Source: Defluviitaleaceae bacterium (GTDB lineage Bacteria; Bacillota; Clostridia; Lachnospirales; WRAX01). Taken from it: a DNA stretch of 64,000 nucleotides. The translations under genes and the position numbers were made by a program. Position 1 is the stretch's first letter. Every line of letters begins with the position of its first letter. The notes under the pieces are model-generated. The model had not been told where the DNA came from, did no database searches, and saw nothing but the letters and a program-made list of their open reading frames with translations. The stretch is from contig WRAX01000003.1 of NCBI GenBank assembly GCA_009779935.1, forward strand, positions 46,571-110,570. Direction: 5' to 3'. Positions 9,419 through 17,379 of the stretch are shown here, in pieces.

Positions 9419-9452
9419 CACCACACAACCCATGATGCGGGGCTGTGTGGTG
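9419..9452 (-). terminator. Terminator-like hairpin between peptide gene 2 and protease gene 2
   Basis: On the minus strand CACCACACAGCCC (9452-9440) pairs with GGGTTGTGTGGTG (9431-9419), with one G-U pair, and is followed by TTTTATTTT. This is a good intrinsic terminator. It occupies the same place as the unrelated-sequence hairpin in module 1. Confidence 0.75.
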
Positions 9453-9482
9453 AAAAACTAATTAATTAATTTAAGCCCTATT

Positions 9483-9707
9483 TTAGTCTTGTCCGGGTCT
9501 CCATCCACAGCAGCAAGGTGGAAATGGATCCGGACGAAATGGTGGTCTGTGTCCACCGCCGCCCCCATCACAAACCCCGGGTTGGGTTGAAAGTGCGCCA
9601 ACACCTATGTAATCTGGTTGGCTATTCAGGCTTCCGGCCATAACAACAGCACTGGCGGAAAACACCATGGTCAGCGTCAAAATTGACGCAACGATTTTCT
9701 TTTTCAT
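9483..9707 (-). CDS. Small secreted peptide precursor, copy 2
   Basis: 74 residues. The Sec signal peptide is identical to the other copy (MKKKIVASILTLTMVF, cleavage likely after VVMA) and the mature start is nearly identical (GSLNSQPDYIGVGALS). The tail differs: Gly-rich CDGGGGG, then Pro-rich with a CCC triplet near the C-terminus, ending WRPGQD. The start at 9707 is set by AGGAGG eight bases upstream. The pattern of conserved leader and start with a variable Cys/Pro/Gly tail recalls secreted bioactive or signalling peptides, but I know no matching family. A second open frame at 9622-9819 on the same strand overlaps it and is probably not coding. Confidence 0.75.
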   Translation of the reverse strand: MKKKIVASILTLTMVFSASAVVMAGSLNSQPDYIGVGALSTQPGVCDGGGGGHRPPFRPDPFPPCCCGWRPGQD

Positions 9708-9740
9708 TTGCAATTCCTCCTAAAAAATGTTTTTTTAGGA

Positions 9741-9772
9741 AGCTCCTTTCGAAGCTCCTTTCGAAGCTCCTT
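9741..9772 (-). repeat. 12-nt tandem repeat in the leader of peptide gene 2
   Basis: The 12-base unit AGCTCCTTTCGA occurs 2.7 times (9741-9752, 9753-9764, partial 9765-9772). Read on the minus strand each unit contains AAGGAG, so the leader RNA carries three extra Shine-Dalgarno-like sequences upstream of the true one. The first module lacks this repeat. Confidence 0.8.
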
Positions 9773-9777
9773 GTAAT

Positions 9778-9806
9778 ATTATAGCAAATACAAATGGTGG
9801 TGTCAA
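9778..9806 (-). promoter_or_regulatory. Consensus sigma-A promoter of peptide gene 2
   Basis: On the minus strand TTGACA (9806-9801) and TATAAT (9783-9778) are 17 bases apart, both perfect consensus. The arrangement equals that of module 1. Transcription should start near 9771, so the tandem repeats and the Shine-Dalgarno hairpin are all in the leader. Confidence 0.85.
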
Positions 9807-9853
9807 GTGTTTTTTGCATTCTTTTTGTAAAATTTTATTCAGAAAACTTTATC

Positions 9854-9882
9854 TTGAAATTTGCGTATATTTTATATATAAT
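9854..9882 (+). promoter_or_regulatory. Sigma-A promoter of the mcsA-mcsB-clpC locus
   Basis: TTGAAA at 9854-9859 and TATAAT at 9877-9882, 17-base spacing. No CtsR heptad repeat (GGTCAAA type) or CIRCE-like inverted repeat is visible around it. Confidence 0.75.
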
Positions 9883-9911
9883 GAAGAGATAGAAACGGGA
9901 GGCTTTGGCTT

Positions 9912-10454
9912 ATGGCAGACATTAAAGGCGGCATTGAGAAGGCAGTAAAGGCTGTTGCACATGGCGGCGGCACATTTGTTAAGACAACTAAATTAACCAT
10001 ATCCCTTTCCAGTGAGGAAGGCAAGTTAAACAACATTTACACCCAAATCGGGAAAAGTGTGCACGAAATTTATAAGCACGGCGGCTCGCTGGGTGCAATG
10101 TTTGACGAAAGGTATAAAGAGATTTTGGAGGCAGAGGCACGCATTGCGGATATTAAAAACCGTTTAGAAATCGCCAAGGGCGTGGTGCTTTGCGCAAAAT
10201 GCAACGCATCCGCCAAGCGTGGGTCGGCTTTTTGCCCCAAATGCGGGGAAAGCTTTGGCGAAGCGGCAGAAGCGTCGGAAACGCCCGCCGTTGCCCCCCA
10301 TGCACGGCACACCCCCCATGTTGCGCCCCCGGTTTCTGAACCGGAGCCCATGCCTGTACCAAATCCTGTACCACAGGGGAAAACTTGCGGTATTTGCGGT
10401 TCGGTAGCAGCTGTGGGCGAGCGGTTTTGTATGTCCTGCGGGCGGGCATTGTAA
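9912..10454 (+). CDS. Double zinc-ribbon protein at the head of the clpC operon
   Basis: 180 residues. The N-terminal half is mostly helical (about residues 30-90, likely coiled coil). Then come a zinc ribbon CAKC...CPKC (about 94-118), a Pro/Ala-rich linker and a second ribbon CGIC...CMSC at the C-terminus. This looks like the zinc-ribbon domain proteins common in Clostridia; a specific role is not known. It occupies the place usually held by ctsR in mcsA-mcsB-clpC operons but has no resemblance to CtsR. ATG with GGGAGG upstream; mcsA starts 20 bases after its stop, so the genes are likely one operon. Confidence 0.75.
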   Translation: MADIKGGIEKAVKAVAHGGGTFVKTTKLTISLSSEEGKLNNIYTQIGKSVHEIYKHGGSLGAMFDERYKEILEAEARIADIKNRLEIAKGVVLCAKCNASAKRGSAFCPKCGESFGEAAEASETPAVAPHARHTPHVAPPVSEPEPMPVPNPVPQGKTCGICGSVAAVGERFCMSCGRAL

Positions 10455-10474
10455 TGCAATAAGGAGTTGATAAT

Positions 10475-10891
10475 TTGGATAATGACATAAATAATAAGAT
10501 ACAAAACTTTCTGCAATATGTTTTTGAGATGGTGGAGGATATGGAGCGTTTATCCCAACGGGACGGGGGAGTTTTGGCTTGCCCAAAATGTGCCACAACC
10601 TATGCCGGCTTCAAAAAAAGCGGAAAAATGGGTTGTGCCCGGTGTTATGACGCCTTTCGCCCACATCTTTCCAGGGCTTTGGTTAATATACATGGTTCGG
10701 AAGTGCATAGGGGAAAAATTCCCCGTGGCATGGGGGGCAGGCACCAAGAATTGGTTATAAGGCGGGAACTTGCAGAAAACCGCCTGATGTTAAAAAAAGC
10801 CCTGGAAAGCGAGCAATATGAAGAAGCCGCCCGCCTGCGGGACATTATCCATAATTTGGAGCAAGGAGGTGGCGAAAATGAAGTGGTTTGA
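10475..10891 (+). CDS. mcsA: McsA, activator of the McsB protein arginine kinase
   Basis: 138 residues. A zinc finger CPKC...CARC (about residues 33-52) is followed by a basic region and a C-terminal UVR motif (about 95-130, RELAENRLMLKKALESEQYEEAARLRDII), which in this family contacts McsB or ClpC. McsA proteins usually carry two such CxxC pairs; the N-terminal finger is replaced here by a short helical stretch. The start is TTG with AAGGAG eight bases upstream. The 3' end overlaps the mcsB start by 14 bases, so translation is probably coupled. Confidence 0.85.
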   Translation: MDNDINNKIQNFLQYVFEMVEDMERLSQRDGGVLACPKCATTYAGFKKSGKMGCARCYDAFRPHLSRALVNIHGSEVHRGKIPRGMGGRHQELVIRRELAENRLMLKKALESEQYEEAARLRDIIHNLEQGGGENEVV

Positions 10892-11900
10892 GCAGGCGGA
10901 GGTTGACAAAAACATTGTCATCTCCTCCCGTGTGCGCCTTGCCCGCAATTTGGATAAATTCGCCTTCCCTTACCGCCTAAATCCCGCCATGGCTAAGGAG
11001 GTTTTGCAGGAAGTTTGTGAAGCCGTTTCCGGCCTTGAAAATAGACTGGATTTTATGGAGCTAACCAGTACGCCACCTTGGGAGAGCAATGTTTTATACG
11101 AAAGGCATTTAATAAGCCGCCATATGGCAGAAAAAACCCTGCCCTGCGGAATAGCTTATGGTGAAGGCGAAAATTTATCAATAATGATTAATGAAGAGGA
11201 CCATATCCGTATACAGGCGGTTTTTGAAGGCAATAATTTGGAGGCGGCTTATAAAAAAGCCATGGAAGCGGACAATGCCTTGGGGCAGGATTTGGACTAT
11301 GCCTTTGACGGCGATTTTGGCTTTTTAACATCCTGCCCAACCAACACGGGCACGGGTTTGCGTGCTTCTTATATGTTGCACATCCCCTTTTTGGAATCCA
11401 CAGGCATGTTAAAGGCGCAGGCGGAAATGCTTACCAAAACAGGCTTTGCCATACGTGGCGCCCATGGGGAGGGTAGCAGTCCCCGTGGCGGCATTTACCA
11501 AATTTCCAACCAAATTACCCTTGGTAAAAGTGAGGATGAGATTATCACCGCAATACAGCGGCTGGTGGAGCAAATTGCGGACAAAGAAGCCCATCTGCGC
11601 ACCCAGCTGACCAAAGACCTAAATGCAGAAGTGATGGATGCCATTTGGCGTGCCCATGGCATTTTAGCCAATTGCCGTAAAATTGCCCTTGATGAGGCCA
11701 TGAAACTGCTTTCGGACATACGCCTTGGGATTATGATGGGCATCCTGCCACCCCCAATGGGCGGGCACACCATATATAGCATTATGACCAATATACAAGA
11801 TGCCACCCTGCAAGCCATAACAATGCCGGCCGACGATGCCCGCCATCTGGAAATTTTGCGGGCAGATTATTTGCGGCAATGTTTCAATAGGCCGTTATAA
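10878..11900 (+). CDS. mcsB: McsB protein arginine kinase
   Basis: 340 residues related to the guanidino-kinase (creatine/arginine kinase) catalytic domain. Visible signatures are VISSRVRLARNL near the N-terminus, the HIRIQ segment, SCPTNTGTGLRAS (about residues 150-165) and the RGTHGEGS-like segment IRGAHGEGSSPRGGIYQISNQ. McsB phosphorylates arginines on damaged proteins and marks them for ClpC-ClpP. The ATG at 10878 is preferred over the upstream ATG at 10818 because AAGGAGGTGG lies directly before it and the family begins MKWF. It is followed nine bases later by clpC. Confidence 0.93.
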   Translation: MKWFEQAEVDKNIVISSRVRLARNLDKFAFPYRLNPAMAKEVLQEVCEAVSGLENRLDFMELTSTPPWESNVLYERHLISRHMAEKTLPCGIAYGEGENLSIMINEEDHIRIQAVFEGNNLEAAYKKAMEADNALGQDLDYAFDGDFGFLTSCPTNTGTGLRASYMLHIPFLESTGMLKAQAEMLTKTGFAIRGAHGEGSSPRGGIYQISNQITLGKSEDEIITAIQRLVEQIADKEAHLRTQLTKDLNAEVMDAIWRAHGILANCRKIALDEAMKLLSDIRLGIMMGILPPPMGGHTIYSIMTNIQDATLQAITMPADDARHLEILRADYLRQCFNRPL

Positions 11901-11909
11901 GGAGGAAAA

Positions 11910-14381
11910 ATGCAATCAAAATTCACACAAAAGGCGCAAGAGGCCATTAGAAATTCCGACAATGCCGCCCGCCGTTTCGGGCACAACTTTATTGGTACGG
12001 AGCATTTGCTGTTAGGGCTTGCCCAAGCGAATGATTCTGTATCCAAAAAAACCTTGGAAATGCAAGGTGCAACCGCCGATGTGATAGAACGCAAAATTTA
12101 CGAGATTATGGAAAGCGGCACAGGCAACACCATGGAAATGGGAAGCAGTAAGCCGCAAGGCTACACCCCCCGCACCAAACGGATTTTTGAACAATCTAAC
12201 GCAGAGGCGCAAAGGATGGGCACCGGTTATATTGGCACAGAGCATTTATTACTTGCCTTGTTAAAGGAGCATGATTCCCTTGCGGTGCAAATTTTGGCAT
12301 CCATCGGTGTTAATATACAAAAAGCCCATGATGATATGCTTGCCATGCTAAGCGAATATTCATCAAACATCCAAAACCCTTACACCAAATTCCAGCAGGG
12401 GGGCAAACAGCAAAAATCCACAACCCCCACGCTGGACCAGTTTAGCAGGGATTTTAACCAAATGGCAACAGACCAAAAGTTTGACCCCATTATAGGCCGC
12501 ACCAAGGAAATCGAGCGCATTGTGCAAATACTATCCCGACGCACAAAAAACAACCCCTGCTTGGTAGGCGACCCCGGCGTGGGCAAAACCGCAGTAGCAG
12601 AGGGGCTTGCCCAAAAAATTATCGCCGGTGATGTGCCTGAAACCTTAAAGGAAAAGCGCATTGTTTCGCTGGATTTGGCGGCAATGGTAGCAGGCACCAA
12701 ATACCGGGGAGAGTTTGAAGAGCGCATTAAAAAAGTGATGGCAGAGGTTAAGCAAGCCACCAATATTATCTTGTTTGTGGACGAATTGCACACAATAATC
12801 GGTGCCGGCGGGGCAGAAGGGTCAATCGACGCTTCCAATATTATGAAACCATCCCTGTCCCGTGGGGAAATACAGATGATTGGTGCCACCACCATGGACG
12901 AATACCGCAAGTATATCGAAAAAGATGCGGCATTGGAGCGGCGCTTCCAGCCCGTTATTGTAGATGAACCAAGTGAGGAAGATGCAATCCACATGCTGAT
13001 GGGTTTGCGGGATAAATACGAAGCCCACCATTCCGTACAAATTACGGAAGATGCCATTAAAGCATCTGTAAAACTGTCCGTCCGTTATATTAGCGACCGC
13101 TTTTTGCCCGACAAGGCAATAGACTTGCTGGACGAGGCAGCATCCAGGGTGCGCCTTAAAACCCACACAATGCCCACCGGCGTTAAGGAAATTGAAGCAG
13201 AAATTGCCACGCTGGAACAAGAAAAAGAAGAGGCGGTAAAAACCCAGAATTATGAAGCCGCCGCCAAAATAAAAGCCAAGCAAGACGGGCTTAAAGGGAA
13301 TTTAGAACGGGAAAAAGATGACTGGGCTAAAAAAAGTGCGGATGGGCAGCAAATCGTCACCGAAGATGATATTGCGGACATTGTGGCATCTTGGACCGGC
13401 ATGCCCGTTAAAAAGTTACAGCAAGAGGAAAGTGAAAGACTTATCAAAATGGAAGACGAGATACACCAACGTCTTATCGGGCAAAAAGAGGCAGTTGCCG
13501 CCGTTTCCAAGGCAATACGCCGTGGGCGTGTAGGCTTAAAGGACCCCAAACGCCCAACAGGCTCCTTCCTTTTCCTTGGCCCTACGGGAGTTGGTAAAAC
13601 AGAGCTTGCCCGTAGCCTTGCCCAGGTTCTTTTCGGTAATGAAGAAGCTTTAATAAGGGTAGATATGTCCGAATATATGGAAAAACACAGCGTTTCTAAG
13701 ATGATAGGTTCGCCGCCCGGCTATGTGGGGCACGACGAAAGGGGTGGCCAGTTAAGCGAAAAAATACGCCGCAAGCCCTATTCCGTCCTACTTTTTGATG
13801 AGGTGGAAAAAGCCCATCCGGATGTATTTAACATCCTGCTGCAAGTACTGGATGACGGGCATATAACCGACAGCCACGGCCGTAAGGTGGATTTTAAGAA
13901 CACCGTTATTATAATGACATCCAATGTGGGTGCCCGCAACATTGTTTCGCCTAAAAAAATGGGTTTTGCCACCCAGCAGGATGATACAGCACAGCACAAG
14001 GAAATGCAAAGGGGCATAATGGAAGAGGTTAAGCGGATTTTTAAGCCCGAGTTTCTAAACCGCATTGATGACATTATCACCTTCCAGCAGCTTACTAAGG
14101 ACGAAATTGCACAAATTGCCCGCCTTATGCTTGTGGAAAGCGCAAAGCGGGTAAAGCTTGCCATGGGCATAGAAATAACCGTAACAGATGCGGCGGTTAC
14201 ACTTATTGCGGATGCCGGTTTTGACCCCAATTACGGTGCACGCCCCCTTCGCCGTGCAATCCAATCTAAGGTGGAAGATTTGGCGGCAGAAAAAATACTG
14301 TCCGGGGATATTCCCCGTTTTGCCGATTTAATAATTGATGCCAAGGACGGAAGTATTTGCATCGAAATTGCAAAGGCATAG
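11910..14381 (+). CDS. clpC: ATP-dependent Clp protease ATP-binding subunit ClpC
   Basis: 823 residues with the full ClpC layout. There is a double Clp-N repeat (residues 1-145, each with GTEHLLL) and a first AAA+ module with Walker [10 protein letters not shown] near residue 220. A UVR/middle domain follows at about 415-460, and a second AAA+ module with GPTGVGKTE near residue 557 and the conserved [10 protein letters not shown]. It unfolds substrates, including arginine-phosphorylated proteins, for ClpP. ATG with AAGGAGG upstream. The last 14 codons are repeated, with only synonymous changes, at 15088-15129 beyond the flavodoxin-like gene. Confidence 0.96.
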   Translation: MQSKFTQKAQEAIRNSDNAARRFGHNFIGTEHLLLGLAQANDSVSKKTLEMQGATADVIERKIYEIMESGTGNTMEMGSSKPQGYTPRTKRIFEQSNAEAQRMGTGYIGTEHLLLALLKEHDSLAVQILASIGVNIQKAHDDMLAMLSEYSSNIQNPYTKFQQGGKQQKSTTPTLDQFSRDFNQMATDQKFDPIIGRTKEIERIVQILSRRTKNNPCLVGDPGVGKTAVAEGLAQKIIAGDVPETLKEKRIVSLDLAAMVAGTKYRGEFEERIKKVMAEVKQATNIILFVDELHTIIGAGGAEGSIDASNIMKPSLSRGEIQMIGATTMDEYRKYIEKDAALERRFQPVIVDEPSEEDAIHMLMGLRDKYEAHHSVQITEDAIKASVKLSVRYISDRFLPDKAIDLLDEAASRVRLKTHTMPTGVKEIEAEIATLEQEKEEAVKTQNYEAAAKIKAKQDGLKGNLEREKDDWAKKSADGQQIVTEDDIADIVASWTGMPVKKLQQEESERLIKMEDEIHQRLIGQKEAVAAVSKAIRRGRVGLKDPKRPTGSFLFLGPTGVGKTELARSLAQVLFGNEEALIRVDMSEYMEKHSVSKMIGSPPGYVGHDERGGQLSEKIRRKPYSVLLFDEVEKAHPDVFNILLQVLDDGHITDSHGRKVDFKNTVIIMTSNVGARNIVSPKKMGFATQQDDTAQHKEMQRGIMEEVKRIFKPEFLNRIDDIITFQQLTKDEIAQIARLMLVESAKRVKLAMGIEITVTDAAVTLIADAGFDPNYGARPLRRAIQSKVEDLAAEKILSGDIPRFADLIIDAKDGSICIEIAKA

Positions 14382-14411
14382 GGGCTTACAAAAAACAAGG
14401 AGGAATCCGCC

Positions 14412-15068
14412 TTGAAGCTTATTTGCATATCCGCATCAAATATTTCACATCAAAGCCCGCAAAGCAGCACATCATACAGAATTTGTGAGCTTGCAATAAA
14501 TGAAATAAGCAAAGAGTTAGGAGTTGCAAAAGGTGAAATTATAGAGTTAAAGAACAAGTCTATACATCCCTGTATGGGCTGCGGCAAGTGCTATCACTCC
14601 CTTAGATGTGTTTTTAATGATGACTTTAACTTTATATACGAAAAAGTGATTGAAGCGAATGCCGTCATCATCGTTTCACCTCACTATGCTCCAATTCCGG
14701 CGAAATTAGCAGCCTTGCTGGAAAAGATGGAGCAGATAACATTCTTGCATTGGGGCAAGGACAACTCTTATAAATCCGAGGTGTTTGGAAAACCTGCGGG
14801 GTTAATATCCCATGGCGGCGGCGGGGAATGGGCACTTAAAAGCTACAAAGCCATGGTTAACGACACAATCGCTAATGCACTTGATACAATACAGCTAAAA
14901 ACCGTACCGTTGAACGAAGAGTGGGAAACCGGAATTTCCTTGCCCGTGAAAAAGGTGGCGTTTATAGAGGGGTGCATTTTCCCCCACCAAGATTATGATT
15001 GGGATTTTATAAGGACGGAAATCTCCACATACGCCAAACAAATCATCGAAAAGTATCGGTGCATCTAA
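14412..15068 (+). CDS. Flavodoxin-like NAD(P)H-dependent FMN reductase family protein
   Basis: 218 residues of the flavodoxin-like fold: MKLICISASN with a Ser-rich FMN-phosphate loop (about residues 8-20), the Cys-rich PCMGCGKCYHSLRC segment (about 52-66) and VSPHYAPIPAKL. The CMGCGKC arrangement is typical of iron-sulfur-flavoprotein-like reductases of anaerobes. Start TTG at 14412 with AAGGAGG at 14398-14404. It stands between clpC and a second copy of the clpC 3' end, which suggests that it was inserted into the locus. The substrate is unknown. Confidence 0.75.
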   Translation: MKLICISASNISHQSPQSSTSYRICELAINEISKELGVAKGEIIELKNKSIHPCMGCGKCYHSLRCVFNDDFNFIYEKVIEANAVIIVSPHYAPIPAKLAALLEKMEQITFLHWGKDNSYKSEVFGKPAGLISHGGGGEWALKSYKAMVNDTIANALDTIQLKTVPLNEEWETGISLPVKKVAFIEGCIFPHQDYDWDFIRTEISTYAKQIIEKYRCI

Positions 15069-15087
15069 AACGTTGTATTTATTTGGC

Positions 15088-15129
15088 AATTGATGCCAAG
15101 GATGGAAGTATTTGTATAGAAATTGCAAA
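15088..15129 (+). pseudogene. Duplicate of the clpC 3' end
   Basis: 42 bases match clpC 14333-14374 at 39 positions. Read in the clpC frame it encodes [14 protein letters not shown] followed by Lys and stop. All three differences are third-position synonymous changes. It is not attached to any start or ribosome-binding site. Confidence 0.85.
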
Positions 15130-15165
15130 AAAATAATAAAAATGCGATTTTTTCACAAATAGGAC

Positions 15166-15194
15166 TTGACAAACGCTCCAAAAAGGTGTATTTT
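15166..15194 (+). promoter_or_regulatory. Promoter of the HU gene
   Basis: TTGACA at 15166-15171, 17-base spacer, TATTTT at 15189-15194. Confidence 0.75.
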
Positions 15195-15245
15195 ATTAGT
15201 TACTGGGGACGCACCCCGCCATAATTACCCAAGGAGGAAATTTTA

Positions 15246-15521
15246 ATGAACAAATCTGAATTAGTTTCAGCAGTAGCTGAAAAAGCAGAAATAACCAAAA
15301 AGGATGCCGAGAAGTTCATATCAACTTTCGTAGATGTTGTAACTGGTGAGCTTGCGAAAGGCGGCAAAGTGCAATTGGTAGGCTTTGGTACCTTTGATGT
15401 GGCTGAGAGAGCCGCCCGTGAAGGCAGAAACCCGCAAACCGGTGCACCAATGAAAATTGCCGCTTCTAAAGCTCCACGCTTTAAGGTTGGCAAGGCTTTG
15501 AAGGATGCTGTAAACAAGTAA
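15246..15521 (+). CDS. hup: HU family nucleoid DNA-binding protein
   Basis: 91 residues, the standard HU length. MNKSELVSAVAEKAEI at the N-terminus, GFGTFDVAERAAREGRNPQTG (the DNA-intercalating arm with Pro) and the C-terminal FKVGKALKDAVN are all typical. HU dimers bend and compact DNA. AAGGAGG precedes the ATG; own promoter and terminator. Confidence 0.97.
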   Translation: MNKSELVSAVAEKAEITKKDAEKFISTFVDVVTGELAKGGKVQLVGFGTFDVAERAAREGRNPQTGAPMKIAASKAPRFKVGKALKDAVNK

Positions 15522-15533
15522 ACATATATAATG

Positions 15534-15569
15534 CACCCCTAGGCCATGTGGCAGGGGTGTTTTTATTTT
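15534..15569 (+). terminator. Terminator after the HU gene
   Basis: CACCCCT at 15534-15540 pairs with AGGGGTG at 15553-15559, followed by TTTTTATTTT. Confidence 0.85.
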
Positions 15570-15988
15570 GTGTGCCATTTTTATTTTTTAGAAAAATTTT
15601 GTAACGAATTTGAAACGGCACATCTAACTGATATAGCCCTTCCGCATCCATCAGGTGTTGTGCGAGCCGGAAGAACCCATAAAGAGACTTTTCCCTGCGG
15701 ACGTTCGTGGAATTGTCTTTCAAGAAAATTGGTTTGATTTTTGGGAAAGCAGAAAGCTGGGCAAGGGCGACCTCACCATGCCCGATTAAAAATTCAAGAA
15801 AGGCCGGAAATATAATGAACATAAAAAATGGTGCAGAAGCATTTAATGGTGCGCAACCAATGTGCGCCGCCACATTGGAGAAAATTAAAAACAACCAAAT
15901 TGATGACGTATAAGGGGCTAACAAAATGGCACATGTTGGTGCGGCTTTATTGGTCATTGGGCTGTTGCGTAGCAAAAAAATAAAGATG
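15570..15988. other. Intergenic stretch without a recognised gene
   Basis: About 420 bases with only short, mutually overlapping open frames in both directions. None has a clear ribosome-binding site or a recognisable domain. It may be a decayed gene, but I cannot identify one. Confidence 0.5.
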
Positions 15989-16022
15989 CGGGATTGGCAA
16001 TTGGTTGCTAATCCCGTTTTTT
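15989..16022 (+). terminator. Terminator-like hairpin upstream of the VanW gene
   Basis: CGGGATT at 15989-15995 pairs with AATCCCG at 16010-16016, followed by six T. It lies after the non-coding stretch and about 50 bases before the VanW start. Confidence 0.75.
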
Positions 16023-16071
16023 GTCATTTTATCAGGCTGGATTGTGGACAGAATATACCTTGGGTGATTTT

Positions 16072-17379
16072 ATGAAAAATATTTTGGCTTTTGGCCTAAG
16101 CTTAGGCATAATAACAATGTTAGCAATGGCAACACCTGATTATGATAAGAAAATTTTACAAAACATCCGCATAAATGGTGTGGATATGGGCGATATAAGC
16201 GGATACGATGCCTTGGAGTTGCTGGAAACTTCCTGTCCCATTGGTGAGCAAAAAATCACCATTGATGGTCAGATTTATATTTTTGCGGACTTTGGTGCAG
16301 GTTACGATTTCGCCACCGCCGTGGACGAAGCCTTGGCATTTAGCGATTGCGGCGGTTTTTTTGACAGATTAAAGAAAAAACGGGCATTAAGATCCAGCCC
16401 TTTGGAAATTTATGCTAATTTTATCTATGATGAAGACAGGGTAGCGGAAGCCGTTGCCCAAATAGCCGCAAGCAGGTGTATCAACCCCATTGATGCCGGT
16501 TACACACTTGAAGATGGCCGGTTCGTTATCATCGGCCACAAAATGGGGCAAGAAGTTGATACAGCGGCCTTGCAAGCCCAAATTATTCAGGTTTTGCTCA
16601 GCTGCAAGGGCGGGGATGTTGTTTTACCGCTAATTCCGGTTGCCCCCCGGTTGAAAGAGGCAGATTTTGCCATATCCACCCAGTTGCTGGGCAGTTTTAC
16701 CACCCCCTTCGACCCTTCCCGCACCGAGCGTGCCGTAAATCTATCAACCGCCAACAATTACCTTAACAACCAAACCATCCTACCGGGCGAAACCATGTCC
16801 GTTTGCCGAGTTTTGCGCCCCCGTATCCTTGAAAATGGTTATGTGGAGGCAGGGCAGATTATTAACGGCCTGCCGTCATCCGGCATTGGCGGGGGCATTT
16901 GCCAAATTTCCAGCACCTTGTATATGGCAGCATTATATGCCGAATTGGATATTGTGGAGCGGCGAAACCACAGCCTTATGGTGGCATATGCCGGACCCGC
17001 CACCGATGCAACGCTGGCCGAAGGAGCCATCGACCTTAAAATTAGAAACAGCACGGCGTTTCCCATGCTGGTGCAGTCGGTTTTAAGCTCCCACGGACAT
17101 ACAGTTAATATTTATGGACACGAAAGCCGCCCCAACGGCCGCCATATAACTTTTGAGGCAGTGCTGATTGAAACCATGCCCTATGACGACAAATTTGTGG
17201 AAGATGCCGCCCTGCCGCCAAATTACAGCCAAATCGCATCATTTGGCATGGATGGTGCAAAATACGAGCTGTACAAAGTTGTGGCAGAAAATGGCGAAGC
17301 AAAAAGGACGAAGGTGAACACAAGCACCTATCGCCCTTTGCAGCGTATTATTAAAATTGGTGTGCAACCTGATTTATAA
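16072..17379 (+). CDS. VanW family protein with peptidoglycan-binding-like domain
   Basis: 435 residues. A hydrophobic N-terminal segment (residues 3-20) probably directs export. A PG_binding_4-like region (about 70-210) is followed by a VanW domain from about 215: SFTTPFDPSRTERAVN, LNNQTILPGETMS, then GGGICQISSTLY and LKIRNSTAFPM. VanW proteins are linked to cell-wall and glycopeptide-resistance contexts; the catalytic function is unknown. The ATG at 16072 is favoured because the protein then starts with the signal segment; the longer frame from 16021 begins in a terminator. It converges with the peroxiredoxin gene, whose stop overlaps its 3' end. Confidence 0.85.
   Translation: MKNILAFGLSLGIITMLAMATPDYDKKILQNIRINGVDMGDISGYDALELLETSCPIGEQKITIDGQIYIFADFGAGYDFATAVDEALAFSDCGGFFDRLKKKRALRSSPLEIYANFIYDEDRVAEAVAQIAASRCINPIDAGYTLEDGRFVIIGHKMGQEVDTAALQAQIIQVLLSCKGGDVVLPLIPVAPRLKEADFAISTQLLGSFTTPFDPSRTERAVNLSTANNYLNNQTILPGETMSVCRVLRPRILENGYVEAGQIINGLPSSGIGGGICQISSTLYMAALYAELDIVERRNHSLMVAYAGPATDATLAEGAIDLKIRNSTAFPMLVQSVLSSHGHTVNIYGHESRPNGRHITFEAVLIETMPYDDKFVEDAALPPNYSQIASFGMDGAKYELYKVVAENGEAKRTKVNTSTYRPLQRIIKIGVQPDL

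Noticed and set aside
9622..9819. Minus-strand open frame with RSFERSFERSF repeats overlapping peptide gene 2
   Set aside because: The repeat is a product of the 12-nt DNA repeat in the leader. Its start lies upstream of the predicted transcript start and it has no ribosome-binding site.
15546..15975. Several overlapping open frames downstream of the HU gene
   Set aside because: No domain, no ribosome-binding site and mutually exclusive frames. Possibly decayed DNA, but nothing can be named.
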